Positions 45,912 through 55,630 of a DNA stretch of 64,000 nt are shown one piece after another. Position 1 is the stretch's first letter. Each line of letters begins with the position of its first letter. Below the pieces are notes generated by a model. It did not search any database, was not told the origin of the DNA, and saw only the letters and a list, made by a program, of their open reading frames with translations. The position numbers and the translations under genes were made by a program. Source of the DNA: Sideroxydans sp. CL21 (GTDB taxonomy: Bacteria; Pseudomonadota; Gammaproteobacteria; Burkholderiales; Gallionellaceae); NCBI RefSeq assembly GCF_902459525.1, contig NZ_LR699166.1:1183501-1247500 (forward strand). Reading direction: 5' to 3'.

Positions 45912-48026
45912 ATGAGATATGTGCTTCCAGCTTTGTTGTGCCTGTTGCTTGTCGCCTGCGATGGCGGGCTGTGGAACGACCCCTATCCTGCGGCGGACGA
46001 CGGCAAGTCCATACTCTATACCGCGTTCACCGAACGCCCCAAACATCTGGACCCAGCGCAAGCCTACAGCGAAAACGAATACGAGTTCCTGGCCCACATC
46101 TATTCGCCCCCCCTGCAATACCATTACCTGAAGCGTCCTTATCAATTGGTGCCGCTGGCTGCCAGCGAAATGCCGCGAGTCACCTATCTGGACAAGAACC
46201 GCCGCCGCCTGCCCGACAATGTTGCCGCGGAGCGCATCGCCTACAGCGTGTACGAGATACACATCAAGCCGAATATGCGCTACCAGCCCCATCCGGCTTT
46301 TGTGCCGGACAATTACATGCTTACAGCCGGCGAAATGGGTCGTATCCATTCGTTGAACGACTTTTCCAGGACCGGTACGCGCGAGGTGACGGCTGCGGAC
46401 TACGCCTACCAGATCAAACGGCTGGTTCATCCGCAGCTGCATACGCCCATCGCGGGGGTAATGGGCGAATACATCGTCGGCCTCAAGGAATATGCCTCCA
46501 CACTGCAAACAGCGGCCAGGCTGCATCCCGACGATTTCCTTGATTTGAACCGGTATCCGCTGCCGGGTGTGGAAGTCGTGAATGGCACGACTTACCGCGT
46601 CACGATCAAGGGAAAATATCCGCAATTTGCCTACTGGCTGGCGATGCCTTTCTTTTCGCCGATGCCACAGGAGGTGGAGCGCTTCTATGCGCTGCAAGGC
46701 ATGCGCGAACGCAACCTCTCGCTGGACTGGTGGCCGGTGGGCAGCGGGCCGTATTACCTGTCGGAGAACGACCCTAACCGGCGCATGGTACTCACGCGCA
46801 ATCCCTATTACGACAGCGAGATCTACCCGGCGGAAGGTGAGCCTGGCGATGCGGCGACAGGACTAGTGGCCGATGCGGGGAAGCCGCTGCCATTGATCGA
46901 CCAGGTCGTGTTCACGCTGGAAAAGGAAACCATCCCGTACTGGAACAAATTCCTGCAAGGCTATTACGACGCCTCCGGCATCAGTTCGGACAGTTTCGAC
47001 CAGGCAGTCCAGGTCAGCGTCAGCGGCGAAACCAATGTCAGCGAGGAGATGAAAGCGCAGGGCATCACGCTTTCAACTTCAGTCGCGACTTCCACCATGT
47101 ACACCGGTTTCAACTGGCTGGATCCGGTGGTGGGCGGAAACTCGGAGAGAGCAAGGAAATTGCGCCGTGCCATCTCCATCGCGGTGGACTATGAAGAATT
47201 CATCTCCATCTTCGCCAACGGACGCGGCATCGCCGCGCAATCGCCCATTCCTCCCGGCATTTTCGGCTACCGCGAAGGCAGGGAAGGCATCAACCGATAC
47301 GTGTACGACTGGGTAGACGGAGTGCCCAAGCGCAAGCCCATTGAGGAAGCGAAACGCCTGTTGGCAGAAGCAGGTTATCCCGGCGGCGTGGATGCTGGAA
47401 CCAATCAGGCGCTTGTGATCCACCTCGATACGACGTCCAGCGGCATCGGCAACAAATCACGCCTGGACTGGATACGCAAACAGTTCGACAAGATTGGCGT
47501 CCAGCTCGACGTGCGCAGCACGGATTACAACCGGTTTCAGGACAAGATACGGCGCGGCGATATGCAGATGTACTACTACGGATGGAATGCCGACTATCCC
47601 GATCCGGAGAATTTCCTGTTTTTGCTGGATGGCGCGCAAGCCAAGGTGGGAAAGGGCGGCGAGAACGCGAGCAATTACAGCAACCCGGAATTCGACCGGT
47701 TGTTCGATCAGATGAAGAACATGGACAACGGCCCGGCGCGGCAGGAAATCATCGACCAGATGCTGGAGATCCTGCGCCGCGATGCACCCTGGCTGTGGGG
47801 CTATCACCCGAAGAACTACGTGCTGCAACATGGCTGGCTGCACAACGTCAAATCCAACATCATGGCCAACAACAAACTCAAATACTGGCGTGTGGACAGC
47901 GCGCAACGCGACCGGATGCGGCGCCAGTGGAACCAGCCTGTGCGCTGGCCTCTGTGGCTGGGCGGGGCGGCTTTGCTGTTGTTCGGGTTCTGGATGTGGA
48001 AGGCACTGCAAAAACGCGAGCAGTAA
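45912..48026 (+). CDS. Peptide ABC transporter substrate-binding lipoprotein (YejA-like)
   Basis: A 704-residue SBP_bac_5 binding protein. It has a lipobox (LLVACDGG), then ILYTAFTERPKHLDPAQAYSENEYEF and LMLTRNPYYD-type segments (MVLTRNPYYD), characteristic of oligopeptide-binding proteins. The C-terminus ends in a membrane helix (PLWLGGAALLLFGFWMWKAL) followed by KREQ. A double anchor, lipid at one end and a helix at the other, is unusual for this class. It should bind peptides for the importer whose permeases and ATPase begin at 49505. Two minus-strand genes separate them. Confidence 0.85.
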   Translation: MRYVLPALLCLLLVACDGGLWNDPYPAADDGKSILYTAFTERPKHLDPAQAYSENEYEFLAHIYSPPLQYHYLKRPYQLVPLAASEMPRVTYLDKNRRRLPDNVAAERIAYSVYEIHIKPNMRYQPHPAFVPDNYMLTAGEMGRIHSLNDFSRTGTREVTAADYAYQIKRLVHPQLHTPIAGVMGEYIVGLKEYASTLQTAARLHPDDFLDLNRYPLPGVEVVNGTTYRVTIKGKYPQFAYWLAMPFFSPMPQEVERFYALQGMRERNLSLDWWPVGSGPYYLSENDPNRRMVLTRNPYYDSEIYPAEGEPGDAATGLVADAGKPLPLIDQVVFTLEKETIPYWNKFLQGYYDASGISSDSFDQAVQVSVSGETNVSEEMKAQGITLSTSVATSTMYTGFNWLDPVVGGNSERARKLRRAISIAVDYEEFISIFANGRGIAAQSPIPPGIFGYREGREGINRYVYDWVDGVPKRKPIEEAKRLLAEAGYPGGVDAGTNQALVIHLDTTSSGIGNKSRLDWIRKQFDKIGVQLDVRSTDYNRFQDKIRRGDMQMYYYGWNADYPDPENFLFLLDGAQAKVGKGGENASNYSNPEFDRLFDQMKNMDNGPARQEIIDQMLEILRRDAPWLWGYHPKNYVLQHGWLHNVKSNIMANNKLKYWRVDSAQRDRMRRQWNQPVRWPLWLGGAALLLFGFWMWKALQKREQ

Positions 48027-48044
48027 CGCTACTAAAGCGTGTTG

Positions 48045-48698
48045 TCAGACAGCGTACCAGACGGCAAAGTAGTGGCTGACCGTGCCGCCCAGCACAAACA
48101 GATGCCAGATGCTGTGACCGTAGCGCAAGCGTCCATCTGTGGCATAGAAGAACACCCCCGCGGTATAGCTGAGAGCGCCGGCAAGCAGCCACAGCAGTCC
48201 CTGTGTCGAAACCTTTTCGTACATGGGTTCGGCGGCGACCAGCATGAGCCAGCCCATGAGCAGGTACATGCCGGTCGAAATCACCGGATGCCCCATTCTT
48301 TTGAGTATCCTCAGAATCATTCCGATCGTGGCCAGCCCCCAGATGATCCCGAACAGTGTCCAGCCCCATGCTCCGTGCAAGACCCCCAGCGTGAACGGCG
48401 TATAAGTTCCCGCAATGAGCAGGTAGATCATGAGGTGATCGATCTGGTGAAAAATGCTTTTGAGCCCCGGTTGTTGCAATGCGTGGTAGAGGGTGGATGC
48501 AAGATAGAGCAGGATCATGCTTGCGGCAAAGACGGAAGTTCCGACGATATATCCCAACTCGCCATGCCGTACTGCATGTTCAATGAGCACCGGTGTGCCG
48601 ACCAGTGCCGTGATGAAGCCGATGCCGTGAATGGTGCTGTTGGCGATCTCTTCGCTGCGGGATTGTTCGCGTTCGGCTGACGGGAGCAGGGTGATCAC
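48045..48698 (-). CDS. Hemolysin III / YqfA-like membrane protein (copy 2)
   Basis: A 217-residue HlyIII/PAQR-family protein, the paralogue of the gene at 41856-42536: STLYHALQQPGLKSIFHQIDHLMIYLLIAGTYTPFTLG and RYGHSIWHLFVLGGTVSHYFAVWYA align with copy 1. The start is taken as GTG 48698 because homology begins at EEIANSTIHGIG; no strong ribosome site is visible and an upstream in-frame extension overlaps the neighbouring gene. Its role is not known. Confidence 0.88.
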   Translation of the reverse strand: MITLLPSAEREQSRSEEIANSTIHGIGFITALVGTPVLIEHAVRHGELGYIVGTSVFAASMILLYLASTLYHALQQPGLKSIFHQIDHLMIYLLIAGTYTPFTLGVLHGAWGWTLFGIIWGLATIGMILRILKRMGHPVISTGMYLLMGWLMLVAAEPMYEKVSTQGLLWLLAGALSYTAGVFFYATDGRLRYGHSIWHLFVLGGTVSHYFAVWYAV

Positions 48699-48750
48699 TT
48701 CATTCCATTTCGTTCGGGGAGGAATGATTGAAGTAATGTTGTATGCATGA

Positions 48751-49386
48751 CTATGCGCTCTTCTGCGCCTGCTGCAGCGCTTCTGCAAACACCTCCACCG
48801 GTTGAGCGCCGGAGATGCCGGATTTTTCATCGAACACAAAGAACGGTACAACGGTAATGCCGAATTTCGCCGCGCGCGCTTCGTCTGCCCGCACTTCGCC
48901 GGAATAGGCATCGCTTTCCAGCATGGCCTGCGCCTCGCTTTCGGCAATGCCGAATTCCGGCGCCAGGCGCGCCAGCGCGGCACGATCGCCCACCGGCAGC
49001 GATTCGGAAAAATACCCGTGCATGAGACGTTCCGCGGCGCGCTCGCCCAATTGCCGTGAGGCAGCAAAATGCAGCAGGCGGTGAGCATCGAAAGTGTTGC
49101 CGGGTCGCGCGCCGGACAATCGGTAATCCAGGCCGGTCTCCCTGGCGACTGCAGTGACGCGCGCATTCATGGCGGCTGCCTCCTGCGGGCTGACGTTGTA
49201 TTTTTGCGCCAGCATCTCTTCCAGCGTGCCCGTCCGTTGACGTGGTGCATCGGGGTCGAGTTCGAAGCTGCGCCAGATCACATGCACGTCTTCCTTGAGT
49301 GCGAAATCCGCAAGTGCGGTTTCAAAGCGCCGTTTCCCGATGTAGCACCAAGGGCAAATGATGTCGGACCAGATTTCAACTTGCAT
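48751..49386 (-). CDS. FrnE-like DsbA-family oxidoreductase
   Basis: A 211-residue thioredoxin-fold protein with the CPWC active site (SDIICPWCYIGKRRFE), GARPGNTFDAHRLLHFA and GITVVPFFVFDEKSGISGAQP (cis-Pro loop). FrnE-type proteins are cytoplasmic disulphide oxidoreductases or isomerases. No signal peptide is visible. It lies between the hlyIII paralogue and the importer genes. Confidence 0.9.
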   Translation of the reverse strand: MQVEIWSDIICPWCYIGKRRFETALADFALKEDVHVIWRSFELDPDAPRQRTGTLEEMLAQKYNVSPQEAAAMNARVTAVARETGLDYRLSGARPGNTFDAHRLLHFAASRQLGERAAERLMHGYFSESLPVGDRAALARLAPEFGIAESEAQAMLESDAYSGEVRADEARAAKFGITVVPFFVFDEKSGISGAQPVEVFAEALQQAQKSA

Positions 49387-49504
49387 GATTTTCCTTGTGG
49401 CAGCGCCGGTATTTGCAGATCGCGATTCGCTATTCTACAGCGGCCAGATTCTACTCCCGGCGCTTGCCCGCAGGCTATTGTTTGCCCTTACAATACGGCC
49501 ACTC

Positions 49505-50482
49505 ATGATCGCCTACCTCATCCGCCGCATCCTTTACGCTGTGCCTATCCTCATCGGGGTGAACCTGCTCACCTTCGCGCTTTTCTTTGTGGTGAACACC
49601 CCGGACGACATGGCGCGCATGCAGCTCGGCATCAAGCGCGTAACGCAGGAAGCCATCCAAAGCTGGAAACAGCAGCACGGTTATGACAAGCCGCTGATGA
49701 TCAACGACCATGCGGCAGGCATGGATAAAGTCACCGACACCATCTTCTGGCAGAAATCCGCCAGCATGTTCGTGTTCGATTTCGGCTATGCCGACGACGG
49801 GCGCAACATCGGCCACGAGATCGCCACGCGCATGGGGCCGAGCCTTGCCATCGCGTTGCCGACATTTCTCATTGGCCTGGTCGTGTATGTCAGTTTTGCG
49901 TTGCTGATGACGCTGTTTCGCGCCACGGCGCTGGATATGGCGGGGGTGGCCCTGTGCGTATTCCTGATGTCCGTTTCCGGTTTGTTCTACATCATCGGCG
50001 GGCAGTTCCTCGTAAGCAAGTTGTGGCATCTGGTGCCCATCTCCGGCTATGCGGGCGGGATGGATGGCTTCAAGTTCGTGGTGCTGCCCATTGTCATCGG
50101 TGTGGCCGGCAGTGTCGGTTCCAGCAGCCGCTGGTACCGCACGATCTTTCTCGAGGAGATCGGCAAGGACTATGTGCGCACCGCGCGCGCCAAAGGCTTG
50201 TCCGAGTTGCGCGTGCTGTTCACGCATGTGCTGAAGAACGCGATGATCCCTATCCTGACCGGTGTGGTCGTGGTCATTCCGCTGCTGTTCATGGGCAGCC
50301 TGCTCACCGAATCGTTCTTCGGCATCCCCGGCTTGGGCAGTTACACCATCGATGCGATCAACTCGCAGGATTTCAGCGTGGTGCGTGCAATGGTGTTCCT
50401 GGGCTCGGTGCTGTATATCGCCGGGCTGATCCTGACCGACATTTCATACACTGTGGTTGATCCGCGGGTGAGGTTGCAATGA
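49505..50482 (+). CDS. Peptide ABC transporter permease (YejB-like)
   Basis: A 325-residue inner-membrane permease with about six helices. It starts MIAYLIRRILYAVPILIGVNLLTF, as YejB/DppB proteins do, and carries the EAA loop GKDYVRTARAKGLSE that contacts the ATPase. It forms the importer channel with the YejE-like partner. ATG 49505 is preceded by a TACAAT-type promoter element, and the stop overlaps the next gene by four bases. Confidence 0.92.
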   Translation: MIAYLIRRILYAVPILIGVNLLTFALFFVVNTPDDMARMQLGIKRVTQEAIQSWKQQHGYDKPLMINDHAAGMDKVTDTIFWQKSASMFVFDFGYADDGRNIGHEIATRMGPSLAIALPTFLIGLVVYVSFALLMTLFRATALDMAGVALCVFLMSVSGLFYIIGGQFLVSKLWHLVPISGYAGGMDGFKFVVLPIVIGVAGSVGSSSRWYRTIFLEEIGKDYVRTARAKGLSELRVLFTHVLKNAMIPILTGVVVVIPLLFMGSLLTESFFGIPGLGSYTIDAINSQDFSVVRAMVFLGSVLYIAGLILTDISYTVVDPRVRLQ

Positions 50483-51831
50483 GTTTCACGCCCGTGATCC
50501 TGTGGAGCGATGCGCTGGTGTTCCTGTTGCTGGCGGCGGCGGTTGCCGGAGCCTGGTATGTCCGGCGGCACGAGCATCTGCTACTGCCGTGGAAACGGGT
50601 GGCAAAGAGCAATGTGGCGATGGTGTCGTTGCTGGTGTTGTCGCTGTTCATTGTTGTGGGCCTGCTGGATACGCTGCATTTCCGTATGGCATTGCCGCAA
50701 ACGAACGGTGGCGGGAAGTTGTATTCGCCGGAAGTACTGAGCGTGTTCGACAAGCTGGCAGAGCCGTTGCGCACTCATGTCGAGAAAACTTATTCGGCAC
50801 CGTTCGCGTTGACGTTATATGCCAAGGAGAGCAGAACGGATGCAGAGGGCAACATCGTGCGCGAGTATCCGAGACTGCGATACGGCGGTTCGCATCTGTC
50901 CGATGCATCGCAAATCGATCTGGATGTGACGAAGCGTGCATTGATTGGCGGGTTGGCCGGATCGATGATCGGTGCATTACTGGTGCTGATGATCAGGCGT
51001 TGGACGGAGCAGCGTGTGGTATGGGCGGGCGTTCTTGTCATTGCAGCCTTCATCGGCGTATTTTTCAATCTTGCCACCGTCTATCACGTCCTCGGTACGG
51101 ACAAGGTCGGCCAGGATGTGTTGTATCTGTCGCTCAAGAGCATCCGCACGGGACTTGTCATCGGCACCGTGACGACGCTGGTGACGCTTCCTCTGGCATT
51201 GTTCTTCGGGGTCGCTGCCGGATATTTTCGCGGCTGGGTGGACGACGTGATCCAGTACATCTACACCGTGCTGAGTTCGATACCGAGCGTATTGCTGATC
51301 GCGGCGGCCGTGCTGATGATGCAGGTGACCATCGACACGCATCCGCAGTGGTTCGAAACCACCGCTTCGCGCGCCGATCTGCGGCTGGTGTTCCTGTGCA
51401 TGATCCTCGGTGTGACGAGCTGGACCGGATTGTGCCGCCTGCTGCGCGGCGAAACCCTGAAGTTGCGCGAAATGGAATACATCCAGGCTGCGCAATCGTT
51501 CGGCGTGTCTTCGCTGCGCATCCTGACGCGTCACATCATGCCCAATGTGATGCATATCGTGTTGATATCGCTGGTGATGGATTTCTCCGCACTCGTGTTG
51601 GCCGAGGCGGTGCTGTCCTACGTCGGCGTCGGGGTCGATCCCACCATGATCAGCTTCGGCACCATGATCAATGCCGCGCGGTTGGAGATGGGGCGCGAGC
51701 CCATGGTGTGGTGGGCGCTGGCCTCGGCATTCAGCTTCATGCTGGTGCTGGTATTGGCGGCGAATCTGTTCGCCGATGCGGTGCGCGATGCCTTCGATCC
51801 GCGCTTGAACCGGACCGAGGTTGCGGGATGA
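50479..51831 (+). CDS. Peptide ABC transporter permease (YejE-like)
   Basis: A 450-residue permease longer than DppC-type proteins because of an extra N-terminal hydrophobic and charged region (residues about 1-150) typical of the YejE group. The EAA loop REMEYIQAAQSFGVSSLRILTRHIMPNV is present, with the usual C-terminal helices. It works with YejB and the fused ATPase. Overlaps both neighbouring genes by four bases. Confidence 0.92.
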   Translation: MSFTPVILWSDALVFLLLAAAVAGAWYVRRHEHLLLPWKRVAKSNVAMVSLLVLSLFIVVGLLDTLHFRMALPQTNGGGKLYSPEVLSVFDKLAEPLRTHVEKTYSAPFALTLYAKESRTDAEGNIVREYPRLRYGGSHLSDASQIDLDVTKRALIGGLAGSMIGALLVLMIRRWTEQRVVWAGVLVIAAFIGVFFNLATVYHVLGTDKVGQDVLYLSLKSIRTGLVIGTVTTLVTLPLALFFGVAAGYFRGWVDDVIQYIYTVLSSIPSVLLIAAAVLMMQVTIDTHPQWFETTASRADLRLVFLCMILGVTSWTGLCRLLRGETLKLREMEYIQAAQSFGVSSLRILTRHIMPNVMHIVLISLVMDFSALVLAEAVLSYVGVGVDPTMISFGTMINAARLEMGREPMVWWALASAFSFMLVLVLAANLFADAVRDAFDPRLNRTEVAG

Positions 51832-53852
51832 GCCTGCTCAAGGTCGACAATCTGGTTTCACGCCTGCGCAACGGCGCACATATCGTTGACGACATCTCGT
51901 TCTCCATCGCGGCAGGAGAAACTTTTGCCTTGCTCGGCGAATCAGGCTGCGGCAAATCCATGACGGCGCTTTCCCTGATGCGTTTGCTGCCTGATGGCGT
52001 GATGAATTCAAGTGGAGCCGCGCAACTGGGCGGGGTCGGGTTGTTTGGACTGCCTGAAAGCAAAATGCGCGAGGTGCGCGGCGGCCGGATGGCGATGATC
52101 TTTCAGGAACCGGGGTTGAGCCTGAACCCGGTGATGACGGTGGGTGCGCAAATTGCCGAGGTGCTGGTATTGCACCAGAGTTTGCGCGGCGCGGCAGCCA
52201 ATAAACGCTGTATCGAACTGCTCGATCAGGTTGGTATTCCGGATGCCTCGCGGCGTGTGTCCGAATATCCATTCCAGCTTTCCGGCGGCATGAAGCAGCG
52301 CGTGATGATCGCCATGGCGCTGGCGGGCAACCCTGCGTTGCTCATTGCCGACGAGCCCACCACTGCGCTGGATGTAACGATACAGGCGCAGGTATTGCAA
52401 CTGCTGCGCGATACGCAAGACAGGACAGGCATGGCGATGCTGCTCATCACGCATGATCTCGGCGTGGTGGCGGAGACGGCACACCGCGTCGGCGTGATGT
52501 ACGCGGGGCAGATCGTCGAGCAGGCGAGCCGTGAACAATTGTTTGCCGCGCCCTTGCACCCATACACGCAGAAACTGTTTGCAGCATTGCCGGGTGCCGG
52601 CCGGGCCGGGCAGCCGCTGAGTGCGATCCCGGGCAGCGTGCCGCCGCTCGGGAGCATTGCTCAGGGCTGCCGCTTCGCTGCCCGATGCGACAAGGCCTGG
52701 GGGTTGTGCCATGAACAGACACCGGGATGGACAGTCATCGAAGGGCGGGGGGTGCGGTGCCACCTTTATCAGGATACGGGATATAGGATACGGGATACAG
52801 GGCCCAGTTCCCCTCTCCATCAATCTGGAGAGGGCCTAGGGGAGGGCGCGCGTTCCCTGAATGCTGTATCCCGTATCCCGTATCCTCTGTTGCAAGTCTC
52901 CGGCCTGCAAGTCTATTTCCCTATCCGCAAAGGCTTCTTGCAGCGCACAGTGGGACAGGTAAAGGCAGTGGATGGCGTATCGCTGTCCATTTCGCAGGGC
53001 CGCACGCTGGCGCTGGTCGGTGAATCCGGCTGCGGCAAGACCACATTGGCCAAGGCGCTGCTGCAGTTGATTTTGCCCACTGCGGGCAGTGTGCGGTTCG
53101 CCGGGCGTGAGATGGTCGGATCATCTGAATCCCGTGCTGCGATGCAGATGGTATTCCAGGATCCTTATGCATCGCTCAATCCCAAGATGCGCGTGACCGA
53201 AATACTCGAAGAGGGGATGAGCGCACTGAACATCGGCGGCGACAGCACGGCCCGGCAGGCACATATCGATGATCTGCTGCAGAAATGCGGCCTGGCGAGT
53301 GACAGCAAATGGCGCTATCCGCACGAGTTTTCCGGTGGACAGCGGCAGCGTATTGCAATTGCGCGTGCCTTGGCGGTATCGCCGCAGTTGCTGATCTGCG
53401 ACGAACCGACCAGTGCACTGGATGTTTCGGTGCAGGCGCAGATACTGAACTTGCTGAAATCGCTGCAGCAGGAACTCGGATTGAGTTATCTCTTCATCAC
53501 GCACAATCTTGGCGTTGTTGAATACCTGGCTCATGAGGTGTGCGTGATGTATCTGGGGCGCATTGTCGAGCGCGGCACGACGGAGGAGGTGATGCGCTCG
53601 CCAAAGCATCCTTACACCCAGGCCCTGCTATCCGCCGTGCCGCGCATCGACGGCACGGGCAGGAAGTTCATCAGGCTGGAAGGGGATCTGCCGTCACCCG
53701 CGAACCCGCCGCAGGGTTGCCACTTTGCGCCGCGCTGTTCCCAGGCTATGGCGGTCTGTGCGCGCTATCCGGATGTGACGAATATCAGCGCGACGCATGG
53801 CGTGCACTGCCATTTGTACGACGGGAATAATCAGTTCGGCTGCTTGGACTGA
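51828..53852 (+). CDS. Fused double ATPase of the peptide importer (YejF-like)
   Basis: A 674-residue cytoplasmic protein of two complete ABC ATPases. Unit 1 has [26 protein letters not shown] and ends with the oligopeptide C-terminal domain ([15 protein letters not shown]). Unit 2 has [26 protein letters not shown] and the same C-terminal domain ([15 protein letters not shown]). The total is longer than the E. coli YejF-like proteins I remember (about 530). The roughly 40 residues joining the units (about 315-353) are encoded by a repeat (52772-52885), giving TGYRIRDTG and VSRIPYP. The stop overlaps mltD convergently by 22 bp. Confidence 0.92.
   Translation: MSLLKVDNLVSRLRNGAHIVDDISFSIAAGETFALLGESGCGKSMTALSLMRLLPDGVMNSSGAAQLGGVGLFGLPESKMREVRGGRMAMIFQEPGLSLNPVMTVGAQIAEVLVLHQSLRGAAANKRCIELLDQVGIPDASRRVSEYPFQLSGGMKQRVMIAMALAGNPALLIADEPTTALDVTIQAQVLQLLRDTQDRTGMAMLLITHDLGVVAETAHRVGVMYAGQIVEQASREQLFAAPLHPYTQKLFAALPGAGRAGQPLSAIPGSVPPLGSIAQGCRFAARCDKAWGLCHEQTPGWTVIEGRGVRCHLYQDTGYRIRDTGPSSPLHQSGEGLGEGARSLNAVSRIPYPLLQVSGLQVYFPIRKGFLQRTVGQVKAVDGVSLSISQGRTLALVGESGCGKTTLAKALLQLILPTAGSVRFAGREMVGSSESRAAMQMVFQDPYASLNPKMRVTEILEEGMSALNIGGDSTARQAHIDDLLQKCGLASDSKWRYPHEFSGGQRQRIAIARALAVSPQLLICDEPTSALDVSVQAQILNLLKSLQQELGLSYLFITHNLGVVEYLAHEVCVMYLGRIVERGTTEEVMRSPKHPYTQALLSAVPRIDGTGRKFIRLEGDLPSPANPPQGCHFAPRCSQAMAVCARYPDVTNISATHGVHCHLYDGNNQFGCLD
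52772..52885. repeat. Composite in-frame repeat at the ATPase fusion junction
   Basis: The outer arms are GGATACGGGATACAG-type: 52772-52800 on one side and its complement at 52864-52885 (the left arm has an extra copy of GGATA). Inside is a hairpin CCCTCTCC (52811-52818) / GGAGAGGG (52827-52834), and then GGGGAGGG at 52839-52846. The inner motif matches the ABC-F insertion. The whole is translated in frame. Confidence 0.7.
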
Positions 53853-55507
53853 GGGGCGTTATAGGCAACCTTGACGCTGGATGCTTTGCGCAGGCTGGTT
53901 CTGGTTTTGGCTCTGGTTGCAGCGACATGATGCCTGCGAGCGGAGCGGTGATCGGCCAGCACGATGTTGAAGTGTTGCCCGACGTGCAGGCGGCTGACAC
54001 CATGGTTCGCTTCCCGCAGTTGCATCTGGCTTACGTGGAAGCGGCGGGCGATGGTGGAAATGGTGTCCCCTCTGCGCACGGTATAACGCACGGCGCCATA
54101 CATTTCGGCCACAGCCGACGGATGCATGTTGAAAGCCGCAAAATCGGCGGCAGGCTGGTCGTCGGGGATGGGCACAAGCAGGGTCTGGCCGTTGCTCTCT
54201 TGTGCATATTTGGATAAACCGTTCGCAGAGCGCAGTTCTGCCAGTGACAGACCAAAGTGCGTTGCGATCTTGTCAAAGCTCTCGCCTTTTTTGCTTTCGT
54301 AGGGTTGCCACGAAACCAGTCGCTGATTGGTCTTTGCCAGATTGGTGCGGAACGTGTCGACTTTGTCTACAGGCAATAACAGCACATTTCCGTTGTCCTT
54401 ATCCTGCAATATCACCGGGCGGTTATGGCCGGGATTGAGCGCGATGAATTCATCCATCGAGATGTCGGCCAGTTCGGCGGCGACTTTCACATCAATGTGC
54501 TGAGAGGTGGCAACGGTGGCGAAATAGGGCTCATCGGGAATCTTGCTCAGCTGCAGGCCGAAACGTGCCGGATCGGCGATGATGTTCTTGACGGCAAGCA
54601 GCTTGGGTACGTAGTTGCGGGTTTCGCGCGGCATCCTGAGATGCGAATAATCGGTCGGCTTGTGATGTTTGCGATTGTAGGCCTGTGCGCGGGTTACGCC
54701 GTTCTCGCCCCAATTGTAGGCGGCCAGTGCCAGTTCCCAATCGCCGAACTGGTCATGCAGTTTTTGCAGGTAATCGAGTGCTCCGTTGGTTGCGCCGATG
54801 ATGTCGCGCCGGCCGTCGTGCCACCAGTTCTGCTCCATGCCGAAATGCTTGCCGGTGGACGGGATGAACTGCCAGATGCCGGAAGCGCTCGCGATCGAAT
54901 TGGCGCCCGGATTGAATGCACTCTCGATGACGGGCAGCAGGGCGATCTCGGACGGCATGCCGCGGCGATCCACTTCTTCCATGATATAGAACAGGTAATG
55001 CTGCGCACGTTCGCTCATGCGAAGGACATAATCGGGGTGGTTTGCGTACCACTTTTCATGGCGCTTGATCAGCGGGCTATCCAGATCTTTCATGGCATAG
55101 CCGGCGCGGATGCGTTGCCACAGGTCGCCATTGGGCGAGGCGGGTGCAACGATCATGGCTTCACGTATTGGCGCAGGCGCTTGCGTCGCCGGTTCGGCAG
55201 TCGCGGCTGGCGTGTCGGGTGTCACAGGAATGCCGGAAGCGGCAATGGTGGTGGAAATTGGGGGAACGGTTGCGGTTTGTGGAACTGGTGGCTGAGCAGT
55301 GGCAGCCTGAGGTACGACAGATTTAATCGGGTCGGTTGGCACCGTGTTTAGTACAGGAACGTTTGTTTCCGTGCTGCGGGTCGGTGTGGTTTGCGCGGAT
55401 AACTCCGGGCTGTTCATCGCCAAAGCCGTATCCGCTTTGGCTGCCATGGCAACGGTAGAGCCGAGCAAGGCGCTTAGGACCAGCATTAACGGTTTTTTGA
55501 AAATCAC
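53831..55507 (-). CDS. mltD: Membrane-bound lytic murein transglycosylase D-like
   Basis: A 558-residue exported enzyme. The signal peptide (MLVLSALLGSTVAMAAKA) is followed by a Pro/Thr/Ala-rich linker, an SLT catalytic domain with IESAFNPGANSIASASGIWQFIPSTG (catalytic Glu in IES), and two LysM peptidoglycan-binding repeats (YESKKGESFDKIATHFGLSLAEL; VRRGDTISTIARRFHVSQMQL). It cleaves glycan strands with formation of 1,6-anhydro muropeptides. No lipobox is seen, unlike E. coli MltD. The start is GTG at 55507 without a strong ribosome site. Confidence 0.9.
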   Translation of the reverse strand: MIFKKPLMLVLSALLGSTVAMAAKADTALAMNSPELSAQTTPTRSTETNVPVLNTVPTDPIKSVVPQAATAQPPVPQTATVPPISTTIAASGIPVTPDTPAATAEPATQAPAPIREAMIVAPASPNGDLWQRIRAGYAMKDLDSPLIKRHEKWYANHPDYVLRMSERAQHYLFYIMEEVDRRGMPSEIALLPVIESAFNPGANSIASASGIWQFIPSTGKHFGMEQNWWHDGRRDIIGATNGALDYLQKLHDQFGDWELALAAYNWGENGVTRAQAYNRKHHKPTDYSHLRMPRETRNYVPKLLAVKNIIADPARFGLQLSKIPDEPYFATVATSQHIDVKVAAELADISMDEFIALNPGHNRPVILQDKDNGNVLLLPVDKVDTFRTNLAKTNQRLVSWQPYESKKGESFDKIATHFGLSLAELRSANGLSKYAQESNGQTLLVPIPDDQPAADFAAFNMHPSAVAEMYGAVRYTVRRGDTISTIARRFHVSQMQLREANHGVSRLHVGQHFNIVLADHRSARRHHVAATRAKTRTSLRKASSVKVAYNAPQSKQPN

Positions 55508-55581
55508 TATGCGCGACCAAGTGGTTGAAAAGTGCCGCGATGGTAGCGGAGGGGGGCGGATGAGTCAATACAATTAAGGAG

Positions 55582-55615
55582 TTGCGTTAGGCAGTTACGG
55601 AACTGCCTAACGCAA
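55582..55615 (-). terminator. Perfect 15 bp hairpin after acs
   Basis: TTGCGTTAGGCAGTT (55582-55596) and its complement AACTGCCTAACGCAA (55601-55615) with a 4-base loop, in the gap between acs and mltD. There is no T-run downstream of it in the acs direction, so termination may be rho-assisted. Confidence 0.6.
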
Positions 55616-55630
55616 TACTGACGTGCTTCT

